From: Mycolicibacterium arabiense
Lineage (GTDB): Bacteria; Actinomycetota; Actinomycetes; Mycobacteriales; Mycobacteriaceae
Direction of reading: 5' to 3'
DNA length: 64,000 bases
Assembly: GCF_010731815.2 (NCBI RefSeq)
Contig: NZ_AP022593.1
Span: 3,224,001 to 3,288,000, forward strand
Under the pieces are notes generated by a model. That model searched no databases. It had not been told where the DNA came from and saw only the letters and a list, made by a program, of their open reading frames with translations. Shown here one piece after another: positions 26,101 through 35,357 of this stretch. Position 1 is the first letter of the stretch. Each line of letters starts with the position of its first letter. The translations under genes were made by a program, and so were the position numbers.

Positions 26101-27300
26101 CTAGACCAGCCCGCTGACCCTGCGTCCGTCGACCACGGCGTCCAGCACGGTGCGCATCGCGTCGGCGCTGAGCCGCCAGGAGAACTCGCCGCTGCGCACC
26201 TGCGCCTTCAGGCCGAGCTGCTCACGCTGAACGTGATCGCCGAGCAGCTGATCGAGGCTGGCGACGAGATCGTCGAGGTCGTCGACCAGGACGCCCGTCA
26301 CCCCGTCGACGATGGAGTCGGTCAGCCCGCCGGAGGACCGATAGCCGACCGTGGGCACGGCGTGCTGCGCGGCCTCGATGACCGCGAGCGCCCAACCCTC
26401 CTTGCGCGACGGCAGGACGTGTACCCAGCAGCGCTGCAGCACCTCGTGTTTGGTGCGCTCGTCGACGTGACCGTGGAACGTCACCGCGCCGGTGATGCCG
26501 AGGCGGTCGGCATGTGCGACGAGCTTGTCGTCCCACCAGCCGCCCCCCAGGACCTCGAGACGGAGATCCGGAATCTCTGGCAGCAACCGGGCGACTGCGT
26601 CGAGCACGTCCTCGATCTGCTTGTGCGGCACCAGCCGGGACAGCACTGCGACCGTGGGCGTCGCCGACCGGGGCGCGGTCAGGGTGTCGGCAGGCGCGAG
26701 GTCGACGCCGTTGCGCACCACGGCGACGGCGGCGTGATCGACGCCGAGGTCGGTCAGATCGCGTGCCGATGGCAGCGAGACCGTCACGTACTGACTCCCG
26801 CGGTGCACCCGCGGAGACAGCCGTGACTCGACGAACCAGCCGACCCGGCTCAACACCGGACCCGCCACGGGCCACTGCTCGCGGTGGCAGTGGTGGACCA
26901 GGACCACGGCGCGGCGGCCGAACACCAGCCGGGCCAGGAACGGGATGCCGTTCTGGGTGTCGATCACCACGTCGGGCCGGACGTGACGCAGCGGTCCGAA
27001 CCCCAGCCGCGCGGCGATCATGGCGAACATGGCGAAGACGTACACGGTGTAGGGCCCGCCCACCCGGTCGATGGTGACGCTGTCGACGACCTCGCGCCTG
27101 GGCGCACCGCGATACCGGGCCGTGCGAAGTGTGACGTCGACTCCGGAAGCAGCCAGCTGCGCGCCGATCCGCTGCAGGTAGGTCTCGCTGCCGCCGCCCT
27201 GGGGGTGTCCGACGTCGCGCCAGCACAGGAGCAGCACGGAGCGGAGCGGGTTCGGCGGGCAGGAGCGAAGCGACCCGGGGGATGGACTGGACGCGGACAT
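26101..27300 (-). CDS. GT4-family glycosyltransferase
   Basis: 399 aa GT-B enzyme: HPQGGGSETYLQRIG near residue 32, DTQNGIPF near 113, SRLVPHKQIEDVL near 220, and the retaining EX7E motif EGWALAVIE near 311. No membrane anchor. It corresponds to Rv0225 of M. tuberculosis from memory. The ATG at 27300 sits 8 nt after a TATCCT box on the minus strand, so it may be leaderless. The first 20 residues are Pro/Ser-rich and carry the second copy of the GAGCGAAGCGAC repeat; a later start within this segment is possible. Probably glycosylates an envelope lipid or glycan. Confidence 0.85.
   Translation of the reverse strand: MSASSPSPGSLRSCPPNPLRSVLLLCWRDVGHPQGGGSETYLQRIGAQLAASGVDVTLRTARYRGAPRREVVDSVTIDRVGGPYTVYVFAMFAMIAARLGFGPLRHVRPDVVIDTQNGIPFLARLVFGRRAVVLVHHCHREQWPVAGPVLSRVGWFVESRLSPRVHRGSQYVTVSLPSARDLTDLGVDHAAVAVVRNGVDLAPADTLTAPRSATPTVAVLSRLVPHKQIEDVLDAVARLLPEIPDLRLEVLGGGWWDDKLVAHADRLGITGAVTFHGHVDERTKHEVLQRCWVHVLPSRKEGWALAVIEAAQHAVPTVGYRSSGGLTDSIVDGVTGVLVDDLDDLVASLDQLLGDHVQREQLGLKAQVRSGEFSWRLSADAMRTVLDAVVDGRRVSGLV
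27263..27274 (+). repeat. Short dispersed repeat GAGCGAAGCGAC, copy 2
   Basis: Identical to 3471-3482; it lies antisense within the poorly conserved N-terminal codons of the glycosyltransferase. Confidence 0.45.
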
Positions 27301-27308
27301 TGGCTGCC

Positions 27309-27314
27309 AGGATA
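27309..27314 (-). promoter_or_regulatory. -10 box for the glycosyltransferase
   Basis: TATCCT on the minus strand, 8 nt before the ATG at 27300; back to back with the methyltransferase promoter. Confidence 0.45.
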
Positions 27315-27324
27315 GTCGTCGGCC

Positions 27325-27330
27325 TAGTCT
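27325..27330 (+). promoter_or_regulatory. -10 box for leaderless methyltransferase
   Basis: TAGTCT, 7 nt before the GTG at 27338, with no ribosome site between. Confidence 0.5.
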
Positions 27331-27337
27331 CGTCCGG

Positions 27338-28102
27338 GTGTCGGCCCTTGACGTGATCGCGCGCCAGGCAACGCTGCGACGCTCGGTGCGCCTGCTGGGC
27401 GAATTCCGGTTCGAGCAGTCCGACCCGGCCCGGTTCTACGGCGCGCTGGCCGACGACACCGTCGCGCTCGTCGAGGCCCTCTGGACCGGCGTGCACGGCG
27501 AGCAGTCCGACGGCCGGACCGTGCTCGACGTTGGGGGCGGGCCCGGCTACTTCGCCGACGCGTTCTCCCGCGCCGGGATGCGCTACGTGGGCGTGGAGCC
27601 CGATCCGTCGGAGATGCATGCGGGGCCGGCAGGCGCACCAGGGGCGGGCACGTTCGTCCGCGCGTCGGGCACTGCGCTGCCGTTCGCCGACGACAGCGTC
27701 GACGTCTGCCTGTCCTCGAACGTCGCCGAACACGTCCGCGACCCGTGGCGGCTCGGCGCCGAGATGCTGCGGGTGACGCGGCCCGGTGGGCTGGCAGTGC
27801 TGTCGTACACGGTGTGGCTGGGCCCGTTCGGCGGCCACGAGATGGGGCTGACGCACTACTTGGGCGGAGCGCGGGCGGCCGAGCGGTACACCCGTCGGCA
27901 CGGCCACCGGCCCAAGAACGACTACGGATCGTCGTTGTTCGCGGTCTCGGCGGCCGACGGTCTCGAGTGGGCGGCGAGCACGGGCGCACTGGTGGCGGCT
28001 TTTCCCCGCTACCACCCGCGATGGGCGTGGTGGACGGTTCGCGTGCCGGTCCTGCGGGAGTTCGCGGTGAGCAACCTGGTGCTGGTGTTGCAGCCGTCCT
28101 GA
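27338..28102 (+). CDS. Class I SAM-dependent methyltransferase
   Basis: 254 aa starting at GTG 27338 behind a leaderless-type promoter. SAM-binding motif I VLDVGGGPGYF near residue 62, acidic motif VGVEPDPSEM near 84, and SSNVAEHVRDPW near 127. The C-terminal part contains RYHPRWAWW. Corresponds to Rv0224c from memory. The methyl acceptor is unknown. It is divergent from the glycosyltransferase, and the two are kept together in mycobacteria. Confidence 0.87.
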   Translation: MSALDVIARQATLRRSVRLLGEFRFEQSDPARFYGALADDTVALVEALWTGVHGEQSDGRTVLDVGGGPGYFADAFSRAGMRYVGVEPDPSEMHAGPAGAPGAGTFVRASGTALPFADDSVDVCLSSNVAEHVRDPWRLGAEMLRVTRPGGLAVLSYTVWLGPFGGHEMGLTHYLGGARAAERYTRRHGHRPKNDYGSSLFAVSAADGLEWAASTGALVAAFPRYHPRWAWWTVRVPVLREFAVSNLVLVLQPS

Positions 28103-28112
28103 ATCACTGAAC

Positions 28113-28126
28113 TGCAACAGGTTCTC
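28113..28126. promoter_or_regulatory. KstR-like motif upstream of the aldehyde dehydrogenase
   Basis: TGCAACAGGTTCTC fits the KstR consensus TNNAACNNGTTNNA except for the last base. It sits 32-45 nt before the ATG at 28158, over the -35 region of the predicted leaderless promoter, where a repressor would act. Confidence 0.4.
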
Positions 28127-28144
28127 GTTTCGCGATCCGGTCGG

Positions 28145-28150
28145 TACTGT
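28145..28150 (+). promoter_or_regulatory. -10 box for leaderless aldehyde dehydrogenase
   Basis: TACTGT, 7 nt before the ATG at 28158. Confidence 0.5.
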
Positions 28151-28157
28151 GACACAC

Positions 28158-29630
28158 ATGACACAGAGCACGGCGTTCAGAACCGAGTGGGACAAGCTGT
28201 TCATCGGCGGCAAGTGGGTCGAGCCGTCCACGACCGACGTCATCGAGGTGCACTCCCCCGCGACGGGCGAGTTGGTCGGCAAGGTGCCGCTGGCCGCCGA
28301 GGCCGACGTCAACGCCGCGTGCGCCGCGGCTCGCAAGGCATTCGACGAGGGCCCGTGGCCGCAGATGTCACCGCAGGAGCGGGCCGACGTGCTCGGCGCC
28401 GCGGTGAAGATCATGGAGGAGCGCGCCGACGAGCTGAAGTTCCTCCTCGGCGCCGAGACCGGCCAGCCCCCGACGATCGTCGACATGATGCAGTACGGAG
28501 CCGCGATGTCGGCGTTCCAGCACTACGCCGGTGCCGCCGACAAATTCACCTGGCGCGACTTCCGCGACGGCGTGTACGGCCAGACGATGGTCGTGCGAGA
28601 GCCGATCGGCGTCGTCGGCGCGGTCACCGCGTGGAACGTGCCGTTCTTTCTGGCCGCCAACAAGCTCGGCCCGGCGCTGCTGGCCGGCTGCACCATCGTG
28701 CTCAAGCCGGCGTCGGAGACGCCGCTGTCGGTGTTCGCGATGGCCGAGATGTTCGCCGAGGCGGGCCTGCCCGAGGGCGTGCTGTCGATCGTGCCGGGTG
28801 GCCCGGAGACCGGCCGGGCGTTGACGTCCAACCCGGAACTGGACAAGTACACGTTCACCGGCAGCAGCGCGGTCGGCAAGGAGATCGCGAAGATCGCCGC
28901 CGAGAACCTGAAGGCCTGCACGCTGGAGCTGGGCGGCAAGTCCGCGGCGATCATCCTCGAGGACGCCGACCTGGACTCCACGCTGCCGATGCTGGTGTTC
29001 TCCGGACTGATGAACACCGGCCAGGCCTGTGTGGGGCAGACCCGCATCCTCGCGCCGCGGTCGCGCTACGACGAGGTCGTCGAGAAGCTGTCCGCCGCGG
29101 TCGCCGCGATGCCCGTCGGGCGGTCCGACGACGCAGGCGCGATGATCGGCCCGCTGATCTCGGAGAAGCAGCGCGAGCGGGTCGAGGGCTACATCAAGAA
29201 GGGCGTCGACGAGGGCGCCCGCATCGTCACCGGCGGCGGCCGTCCCGAGGGTCTCGACGACGGCTGGTTCGTGCAGCCGACGGTGTTCGCCGACGTCGAC
29301 AACTCGATGGTCATCGCCCAGGAGGAGATCTTCGGACCCGTCCTCGCGGTGATCCCCTACGAGACCGAGGAGGACGCGATCCGCATCGCCAACGACTCGG
29401 TCTACGGTCTGGCGGGCAGCGTCTACACCCAGGACAACGACAAGGCGATGAAGATCGCGTCGAAGATCCGCACCGGCACCTACGCGGTCAACATGTACGC
29501 GTTCGATCCCGGCGCGCCGTTCGGTGGCTACAAGAACTCGGGCATCGGCCGTGAGAACGGCTGGGAGGGCATCGAGTCCTACTGCGAGCAGAAGAGCATC
29601 CTGCTGCCGTTCGGCTACACCCCGGAGTAA
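28158..29630 (+). CDS. Aldehyde dehydrogenase (Rv0223c-like)
   Basis: 490 aa. The ATG at 28158 is preferred over the in-frame GTG at 28149 because the -10 box lies 7 nt before it. Full ALDH fold: TAWNVPFFLAANKLGPAL near 157, FTGSSAVG near 234, LELGGKSA near 257 (general base) and catalytic Cys in GQACVGQTR near 291. Oxidises aldehydes with NAD(P). Position next to the methyltransferase and glycosyltransferase matches M. tuberculosis Rv0223c from memory. A KstR-like motif upstream suggests a link to steroid or lipid catabolism, which is not proven. Confidence 0.88.
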   Translation: MTQSTAFRTEWDKLFIGGKWVEPSTTDVIEVHSPATGELVGKVPLAAEADVNAACAAARKAFDEGPWPQMSPQERADVLGAAVKIMEERADELKFLLGAETGQPPTIVDMMQYGAAMSAFQHYAGAADKFTWRDFRDGVYGQTMVVREPIGVVGAVTAWNVPFFLAANKLGPALLAGCTIVLKPASETPLSVFAMAEMFAEAGLPEGVLSIVPGGPETGRALTSNPELDKYTFTGSSAVGKEIAKIAAENLKACTLELGGKSAAIILEDADLDSTLPMLVFSGLMNTGQACVGQTRILAPRSRYDEVVEKLSAAVAAMPVGRSDDAGAMIGPLISEKQRERVEGYIKKGVDEGARIVTGGGRPEGLDDGWFVQPTVFADVDNSMVIAQEEIFGPVLAVIPYETEEDAIRIANDSVYGLAGSVYTQDNDKAMKIASKIRTGTYAVNMYAFDPGAPFGGYKNSGIGRENGWEGIESYCEQKSILLPFGYTPE

Positions 29631-29647
29631 CCCCCGCACCACCCCGC

Positions 29648-29704
29648 CGAACGTCGGTTACCGCCACGCTTTCCTCGAAAAACCGTGGCGGTAACCGACG
29701 TTCG
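29648..29704. terminator. Bidirectional terminator with perfect 21-bp stem
   Basis: Arms 29648-29668 and 29684-29704 are perfect reverse complements (21 bp) around a 15-nt loop. It lies between the stop of the aldehyde dehydrogenase (29630, plus) and that of the acyl-CoA dehydrogenase (29720, minus), so it should end both convergent transcripts. Confidence 0.8.
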
Positions 29705-29719
29705 CGGCGTTCGTGAGGT

Positions 29720-31555
29720 TTAGAACGAGGCCTCGGGCAGGTCCATCGCCGTGAGGTCGGCGGCCTCGACGAGACGACGGTCGGCGCCGAGGCGGGGCAG
29801 GACGTTCTTCGCGAAGAACCGGCCGACGGCCACCTTGCCCTGGTAGTACTCCCGGTCGCGTGCCGACGGCGACCCGTCGAGCGCATCGAGGGCGACTTCG
29901 GCGCCGCGCAGCAGCAGCCACCCGATCACCAGGTCTCCGACCGCGAAGAGGAACCGGACCGACTCCAGGCCGATGCGGTACAGCTCCTGCGGGGTCTGCT
30001 GCGACTCCATCAGGTAGCCGGTCATGGTGACCACCATGGCTTGCACGTCGGCCAGGGCACTGGCCAGTAGCGCCCGGGCATCGAGGAGTTCCGTACGGCC
30101 CGAATCGCTTTCGAGGAACGCCTGGATCTGCCCGGCGAGGTGTCCGAGCGCGACGCCCTGGTCGCGGGCGATCTTGCGGAAGAAGAAGTCCTGCGCCTGG
30201 ATGGCGGTGGTGCCCTCGTAGAGCGAGTCGATCTTGGCGTCGCGGATGTACTGCTCGATGGGGTAGTCCTGCAGGAAGCCCGAGCCACCGAACGTCTGCA
30301 GCGACTCGGTGAGCGTCTGGTAGGCGCGCTCGGACCCCACGCCCTTGACGATCGGCAGCAGCAGGTCGTTGACGCGGTCGGCGAGCACGGCGTCGGCGCC
30401 GGAGGCGACCGCGGCGGCCGACGGGTCCTGGTGCGCCGCGGTGTAGAGGTACAGGCTCCGCAGCCCCTCGGCGTAGGCCTTCTGCAGCATCAGGGCGCGG
30501 CGGACGTCGGGGTGGTGCAGGATCGTCACGCGCGGGGCGGACTTGTCCGTCATCTGCGTCATGTCGGCGCCCTGGATGCGGGTCTTGGCATACTCGAGCG
30601 CGTTCAGGTAGCCGGTGGACAGCGTCGATATCGCCTTGGTGCCCACCATCATTCGCGCGTACTCGATGACCTTGAACATCTGCGCGATGCCGTTGTGGAC
30701 GTCTCCGACGAGCCATCCGACCGCGGGGCGGCCGTGCTGTCCGAGGGTCAACTCGCACGTCGCCGAGACCTTGAGGCCCATCTTGTGCTCGAGACCGGTG
30801 ACGTAGACGCCGTTGCGCTCGCCGGGCTCACCGGTCTCGGGATCGAAGAGGAACTTCGGCACCAGGAACAGCGACAACCCCTTGGTGCCCGGACCGGCAC
30901 CCTCGGGGCGGGCCAGCACCATGTGCACGATGTTCTCGAACAGGTCGTCGGAGTCGCCCGAGGTGATGAACCGCTTGACCCCGTCGAGGTGCCACGTGCC
31001 GTCGGGCTGCTGCACCGCCTTGGTGCGGCCTGCGCCGACGTCGGAGCCGGCGTCGGGCTCGGTGAGTACCATCGTCGAACCCCAGTTGCGCTCGACGGCC
31101 GTTGTCGCCCAATGCTTCTGCTCACCGTTGCCGATGTGGTAAAGGATGTCGGCGAAGACGGGTCCGGCGAGGTACATGAACGCGGCGGGCTGGGCGCCCA
31201 GCGCCAGCTCGTTGACGGCCCAGGTCACCATCGACGGCGCGGGGACGCCGCCAACGGCCTCGGACAGTCCGATGCGGAACCACTCGCCCTGCTGCCATGC
31301 CCGTACCGACTTCTTGAACGCCTCAGGCAGCGTGACGGCGTGGGTCTGCGGGTCGAACGTCGGCGGATGCCGGTCGGCCTCGGCGAACGACTCGGCCAGC
31401 GGCCCCTCGGCCTGGCGCGCCGCCTCGGCCAGCATCTCCTTGACCGAGTCGGCGTCGAGGTCGCCGAACTCACCGCTGACCAGCACCTTCTCGAGGTCGA
31501 GCACCTCGAACAGGTTGAACTCCAGATCGCGGACGTTGCTCTTGTAGTGGCCCAT
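29720..31555 (-). CDS. FadE5-like acyl-CoA dehydrogenase
   Basis: 611 aa from the ATG at 31555, chosen because the protein then begins [10 protein letters not shown] like FadE5 and AAAGG lies 7-8 nt upstream; a GTG at 31579 would add 8 residues. Domains: N-terminal extension, then [17 protein letters not shown] near 170-186 (FAD/substrate region), [11 protein letters not shown] near 199, and the catalytic-base region [16 protein letters not shown] near 450, followed by a long C-terminal helical domain. It catalyses the first step of beta-oxidation on acyl-CoA. It is a FadE5 relative, possibly a paralogue, since the genuine fadE5 of M. tuberculosis sits in a different context. Confidence 0.88.
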   Translation of the reverse strand: MGHYKSNVRDLEFNLFEVLDLEKVLVSGEFGDLDADSVKEMLAEAARQAEGPLAESFAEADRHPPTFDPQTHAVTLPEAFKKSVRAWQQGEWFRIGLSEAVGGVPAPSMVTWAVNELALGAQPAAFMYLAGPVFADILYHIGNGEQKHWATTAVERNWGSTMVLTEPDAGSDVGAGRTKAVQQPDGTWHLDGVKRFITSGDSDDLFENIVHMVLARPEGAGPGTKGLSLFLVPKFLFDPETGEPGERNGVYVTGLEHKMGLKVSATCELTLGQHGRPAVGWLVGDVHNGIAQMFKVIEYARMMVGTKAISTLSTGYLNALEYAKTRIQGADMTQMTDKSAPRVTILHHPDVRRALMLQKAYAEGLRSLYLYTAAHQDPSAAAVASGADAVLADRVNDLLLPIVKGVGSERAYQTLTESLQTFGGSGFLQDYPIEQYIRDAKIDSLYEGTTAIQAQDFFFRKIARDQGVALGHLAGQIQAFLESDSGRTELLDARALLASALADVQAMVVTMTGYLMESQQTPQELYRIGLESVRFLFAVGDLVIGWLLLRGAEVALDALDGSPSARDREYYQGKVAVGRFFAKNVLPRLGADRRLVEAADLTAMDLPEASF

Positions 31556-31601
31556 TTTCGCGCCTTTCGCCTTCGACACTGCGCGTCCAGCGTAGACGTG
31601 A

Positions 31602-33173
31602 TTACCCGTCGGTAACCAGGGAACCGCGTGCCGGCGCCCCGACCTCGTCGTATCCGGTCGGACGGAACGCCGGAACGAGCGCGACCAGGCGCTCCACGTC
31701 GGTACCCGCCGCCATCACCGTGCGATCGGGGCGGACGATGGCTGCGGTGGCGCGTCCCCGCCGCAGCCACGCGGCGAGTTCGCCCCCGGCGTCGACGACC
31801 GCCGCGCCGCGCCGAGTCAGCAGGTCCCGCTGGACATCGCGCAACGGAGTCGCGGTGACGAGCGCGAAGCCGGCGCCGATCTCGTCGTCGACTCGGCGGA
31901 CGTTGTCTACCAACGGGTTCGGGCACAGCGTGCCGGCAAGACCGCGCCTGGCCCTCGACGCGACGACGTACCGGGACCGGCGCAGCGCCGGGGTGGCGCC
32001 GTCGGTGACCTTGGCCCGGATGCCGGGCAGCACGCCGAGGCGCGGCACCATCAGCCGCCGCAGCGCGTTGCCGAATCGGCCGCCAGCCGTCATGGCCCAG
32101 CCGACGGCGAGGGCGAGCGCGATCATCTGTGCGGCGTGCGCCTTGCGCTCCCGGGCATAGGAGTCGAGCACGCTCGGCGGCTGATCACCGTGGATGACTG
32201 CGGCGAGTTTCCAGGCCAGGTTGCTCGCGTCGCGCAGCCCCGCGCCCATGCCCTGACCGATGAACGGCGGCGTGAGGTGCGCGGCGTCGCCGAGCAGGAA
32301 CACCGGCCCTCGCCTCCAGCGGTCGGCGATCTGGGCGCGGAACGTGTATTCGGCGACCCGGATCAACTCCAGCTCGCGTGCGTCGACGCCACGGATCCAT
32401 GGCGCGATCAGACTCGTGAGCGCACTCAGCCCATCGAAGTCCTCCGCGGTCTCGCCGGGCAGCAATCGGAACTCCCAGCGGTAGCGGGTGGCGCCGATGC
32501 GCATGTAGGTCGCTGCGCGCTTGGGATCGCACACCTGGTGCACGCCCTCCCACTGGTCGAGGTCCGCGGCGGTCTCGACGTCGACGACCAGCCAGCGTTG
32601 CCGGAACCGCAGGTCCGTCATCGCAGCGCCGATGCGGCCGCGCACGAGGCTGTTCGCGCCGTCGCAGCCCAGGACGTAGTCCGCGTGGACGGCGTGTTCG
32701 ACGCCGGTGGAGCGGTCGGCGTAGGTGACGCGCATCCGACCGTCGTCGGCGGCCGCGACGTCGGTCACCTCGACGCCGCCGAGCAGCGACGCATGCCGGT
32801 GGCGTGCCAGGTTCGTGCGCAGGAGTGCCTCGAGGGCGGGCTGGTCGAACATGTTGGCCTGCGCGAAACCGTGCACCCCGAGGGAGGTGTCCCGGCCGAA
32901 CTCGACGAGCACGCGTCGCGCGTCGTCGATCAGTCGCAGCCCGCGTGCAGGTCGGGAGATCGCCGCGAACTCGTCCGCGACGCCCAGCCGGGCCAGGATG
33001 CGCACCACTTCGTCGTCCGCGTGCACCGCCCGCGGCTGCGGGTAGACCGCATCCCAGCGGTCGAGCACCAGGGTCTCGACTCCGTACTGGGCAAGCAGCG
33101 TGGCCGCTGTGACTCCCGTCGGCCCCGCTCCGATCACCACCACCGGAACATCCCGCGCTGCAGAGGTATTCAC
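31602..33173 (-). CDS. MhpA-like FAD-dependent aromatic monooxygenase
   Basis: 523 aa from the GTG at 33173. Flavoprotein hydroxylase: Rossmann [20 protein letters not shown] at 11-30, DG motif [10 protein letters not shown] near 166, and [21 protein letters not shown] near 289 (given in part by position). C-terminal thioredoxin-like domain with RPDRTVMA. Closest in layout to 3-(3-hydroxyphenyl)propionate 2-hydroxylase-type enzymes, which make a catechol ready for ring cleavage. Its start overlaps the stop of the FAH-family gene (GTGA), and it is the last gene of the TetR-controlled operon. Confidence 0.87.
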   Translation of the reverse strand: MNTSAARDVPVVVIGAGPTGVTAATLLAQYGVETLVLDRWDAVYPQPRAVHADDEVVRILARLGVADEFAAISRPARGLRLIDDARRVLVEFGRDTSLGVHGFAQANMFDQPALEALLRTNLARHRHASLLGGVEVTDVAAADDGRMRVTYADRSTGVEHAVHADYVLGCDGANSLVRGRIGAAMTDLRFRQRWLVVDVETAADLDQWEGVHQVCDPKRAATYMRIGATRYRWEFRLLPGETAEDFDGLSALTSLIAPWIRGVDARELELIRVAEYTFRAQIADRWRRGPVFLLGDAAHLTPPFIGQGMGAGLRDASNLAWKLAAVIHGDQPPSVLDSYARERKAHAAQMIALALAVGWAMTAGGRFGNALRRLMVPRLGVLPGIRAKVTDGATPALRRSRYVVASRARRGLAGTLCPNPLVDNVRRVDDEIGAGFALVTATPLRDVQRDLLTRRGAAVVDAGGELAAWLRRGRATAAIVRPDRTVMAAGTDVERLVALVPAFRPTGYDEVGAPARGSLVTDG

Positions 33174-34108
33174 GCGTAGGCCACGCGGGTGCGCTGCACC
33201 CCCAGATCGATCGAGCCGTCGTCGGTGGCCACCCGGGCTTCGATGACGTCACCGTCGTGCAGGTACTTCGGGTTGGCGGCCTGACGCTTGAAGAACACCT
33301 TCCACTTCACCGCGGGCGGCAGCAGCGAACCGATGATCTCGATTGGCTTGGGCGGCGCGCTGAGCGCGGTGCCGACGGGGGTTCCGGTGAGGATGAGGTC
33401 CCCGGCGTCGAGGTCTTGGAATCGGATCAGCGACTGCAGTGCCTGCAGCGGCCGGTAGAGCATGTCGCCGTCGACGAGTGCGTTCTGCCGTTCCTCCCCG
33501 TTGACCGACAGCCGCAGCCGTAGGTCCGCGAAGCGCGCGAGTTCCTCGGCGTCGAGCAGCACCAGCGCGGGACCGACCGGGGTGAAGGTCGGGTACGACT
33601 TCGCCTCGTAGAACTGGGTTTGCGGCAGCTGGATGTCGCGGGCCGACACGTCGTTGGTGATGACGAGCCCCGCCACGATCTCGGGCAGGGTGGTCTCGGT
33701 GATGGACGTGCCTGCGGGAACGGACCGGCCGATCACCAGCCCGATCTCGACCTCGTAGTCCAGCAGCCGGACGTGAGCGGGCTTGACGACGTCGTCGACC
33801 GGACCGCTGATCGACGCCGAGGACTTGCGAAAGAAGGTCAGCGGCACCGTCTTCGGGTCCATGCCGGCATCGCGGACGTGGGACTCGAAGTTGGTCATCT
33901 GCGCGATGACGCGGCACGGCTTGGTGATCGGGGACAGCAGCGCCAGGCTGTCGACGTCCACGGTGTCGGTGCTCACGGCGGCGGCGGTCACGGCGGCGCG
34001 GTCGGACAACAGTTCCGCGGTGGTGGCCGCGGTGGTGTCGACGCGGGCGGCGCCGGCGGCCGTGCGGACCCACCAGCCGTCGGCGGTGCGGAGGACGGTG
34101 ATCGTCAC
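33170..34108 (-). CDS. Fumarylacetoacetate hydrolase-family enzyme
   Basis: 312 aa from the GTG at 34108, which overlaps the dioxygenase stop (GTGA); the longer open frame upstream is a shadow of the dioxygenase gene. FAH fold: YEVEIGLVIGR near 123 and NDVSARDIQ near 154 supply metal ligands, and DLILTGTPVGTALS near 240 is the family signature. Such enzymes hydrolyse acylpyruvates or hydrate/decarboxylate dienoates formed after meta-cleavage. Between a ring-cleaving dioxygenase and a hydroxylase, it is the probable ring-opened-product hydrolase. Confidence 0.87.
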   Translation of the reverse strand: MTITVLRTADGWWVRTAAGAARVDTTAATTAELLSDRAAVTAAAVSTDTVDVDSLALLSPITKPCRVIAQMTNFESHVRDAGMDPKTVPLTFFRKSSASISGPVDDVVKPAHVRLLDYEVEIGLVIGRSVPAGTSITETTLPEIVAGLVITNDVSARDIQLPQTQFYEAKSYPTFTPVGPALVLLDAEELARFADLRLRLSVNGEERQNALVDGDMLYRPLQALQSLIRFQDLDAGDLILTGTPVGTALSAPPKPIEIIGSLLPPAVKWKVFFKRQAANPKYLHDGDVIEARVATDDGSIDLGVQRTRVAYA

Positions 34109-35250
34109 GAGGTGGCTACTTTCAACAGGCCGACGAGGCGGCGGGCGGTGAACTCGTTGTCGTCCCGCAACGCGCTGAGCATCGAAATCAGCTCGTGGCG
34201 TGCGGATCTGGGGTCGGTCCCCAGGAAGTCCTTGGAGACGGGCGGCCCCCACTGCGACAGCCCGCTCGCGGTGAACGGCGCCCAGCCCGGCGCTACGTCG
34301 GCGTCGAACGCGTCGCCGTCGGCGAAGTGCTCGACCAGGAATCCGTCGGGATCGCGCCAGTAGTCGAACAGTTGGCTGCCCTGAATGTGGCGGCCGATGC
34401 CCCACGACCGGGTGTAACCGCGGTCGGCGAGGTACTCCCCGCCTGCGGCCAGGGCGTCGAGGTCGGCGACCTGGTAGGCCGAGTGCACGTAGCGGTTGGC
34501 GGGTCCGAGCGCCAGCGCCAGGGTGTGGTGATCGGCGGGCGTGGCACCCCTGTCGCAACGGATGAAGCTCATCGTGGGCCCGCGGTCGCGTTGACCGGGG
34601 AAGAACAGGAAGTCGCTGACGATCATGCCGAGGTTGTCGAGGTACCAGTCCAGGGTCTGGCGGTACTTGGTCGACTGCAGGACGACGTGGCCCAGGCGTT
34701 GCACGCGTGCCGGCACCCGGCGCGGCCGCTGGGTGGCGTTGATCCGCCGAACGTCGCGGCCGGTGTTCAGCAGCAGCGGCTCCTGCGCAGGCAGGGGTGG
34801 CAGCGCGTGCGTGCCCGCGACGACACGCACGGGGACGCCACTGGGGTCGACGAGGTCGGTGGACAGGCCGCCGATGCTCTCGGGCAGCGCACGCGTCGGG
34901 GCGCTCAGGGCATCGGCCAGGCGCAGCACGTCGATCTCGTCGTCTGCGGCGAAGGCGACGCCCGCGAAGCGCGACCGGGTGCCGCGTCGGACGATGACGC
35001 ACGGTGCGCCCGGTTCGGTACCGCGCAGCTGCAGCTCGGTCGGGCTGCTCAACACGGTGTGGAAGCCGAACGCCCGCGCGAACGCCTCGGTGCGCATCAG
35101 GTCCGGCTTCTCGAACTCCAGCCAGGCGATGTCGCGGACCTTGATCACCGGATTGCGGGACCGGCCCGGGTGTTCGCCCCGCCGTGCACCCTGCTCGCTG
35201 TGCAGACCGGTGTGGGTTCCCTCGACGTGGGCTGCCTTGGTGTCGGTCAT
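34105..35250 (-). CDS. Extradiol (VOC-fold) ring-cleavage dioxygenase
   Basis: 381 aa with two vicinal-oxygen-chelate halves, as in two-domain type I extradiol enzymes: N-terminal half near 38-150 and C-terminal catalytic half with iron-ligand candidates in RLGHVVLQS near 190, YVHSAYQV near 256 and FLVEHFAD near 302. The ATG at 35250 has a strong GGAGGTG ribosome site and lies 14 nt from the operator at 35265. It would open a catechol made by the hydroxylase. It has an unusual C-terminal helical tail after the last ligand. Confidence 0.83.
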   Translation of the reverse strand: MTDTKAAHVEGTHTGLHSEQGARRGEHPGRSRNPVIKVRDIAWLEFEKPDLMRTEAFARAFGFHTVLSSPTELQLRGTEPGAPCVIVRRGTRSRFAGVAFAADDEIDVLRLADALSAPTRALPESIGGLSTDLVDPSGVPVRVVAGTHALPPLPAQEPLLLNTGRDVRRINATQRPRRVPARVQRLGHVVLQSTKYRQTLDWYLDNLGMIVSDFLFFPGQRDRGPTMSFIRCDRGATPADHHTLALALGPANRYVHSAYQVADLDALAAGGEYLADRGYTRSWGIGRHIQGSQLFDYWRDPDGFLVEHFADGDAFDADVAPGWAPFTASGLSQWGPPVSKDFLGTDPRSARHELISMLSALRDDNEFTARRLVGLLKVATS

Positions 35251-35264
35251 CGCTCACCACCTCC

Positions 35265-35278
35265 TGACGAAATCGTCA
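35265..35278. promoter_or_regulatory. TetR operator 1 (dioxygenase operon)
   Basis: TGACGAAATCGTCA, an inverted repeat just upstream of the dioxygenase ATG. The first 22 bases from 35265 match those from 37271 with one mismatch. Confidence 0.75.
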
Positions 35279-35308
35279 CATACGACGCTCATGTCAGTCA
35301 AGCTGATC

Positions 35309-35322
35309 TGACGAAATCCTCA
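35309..35322. promoter_or_regulatory. TetR operator 2 (autoregulatory)
   Basis: TGACGAAATCCTCA, one mismatch from operator 1, ending 2 nt before the TATGAT -10 box (35325-35330) of the TetR gene. Autorepression is expected. Confidence 0.7.
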
Positions 35323-35357
35323 GTTATGATCTGAGTGCACGAATCGAGAGGACCCGC

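Noticed and set aside
26222..28486. 754-codon minus-strand frame spanning the glycosyltransferase, methyltransferase and ALDH start
   Set aside because: It crosses three well-supported genes and two promoters, and its sequence is Arg/Pro-rich with no motif.
30140..31615. 491-codon plus-strand frame opposite the acyl-CoA dehydrogenase
   Set aside because: Val/Gly/Asp/Leu shadow translation of the antisense strand of a strongly recognisable FadE gene.
33170..35260. Apparent 696-residue protein ending in the FAH-family domain
   Set aside because: The first 384 codons are an out-of-frame reading of the dioxygenase; a GTG at 34108 overlapping the dioxygenase stop gives a normal FAH protein.
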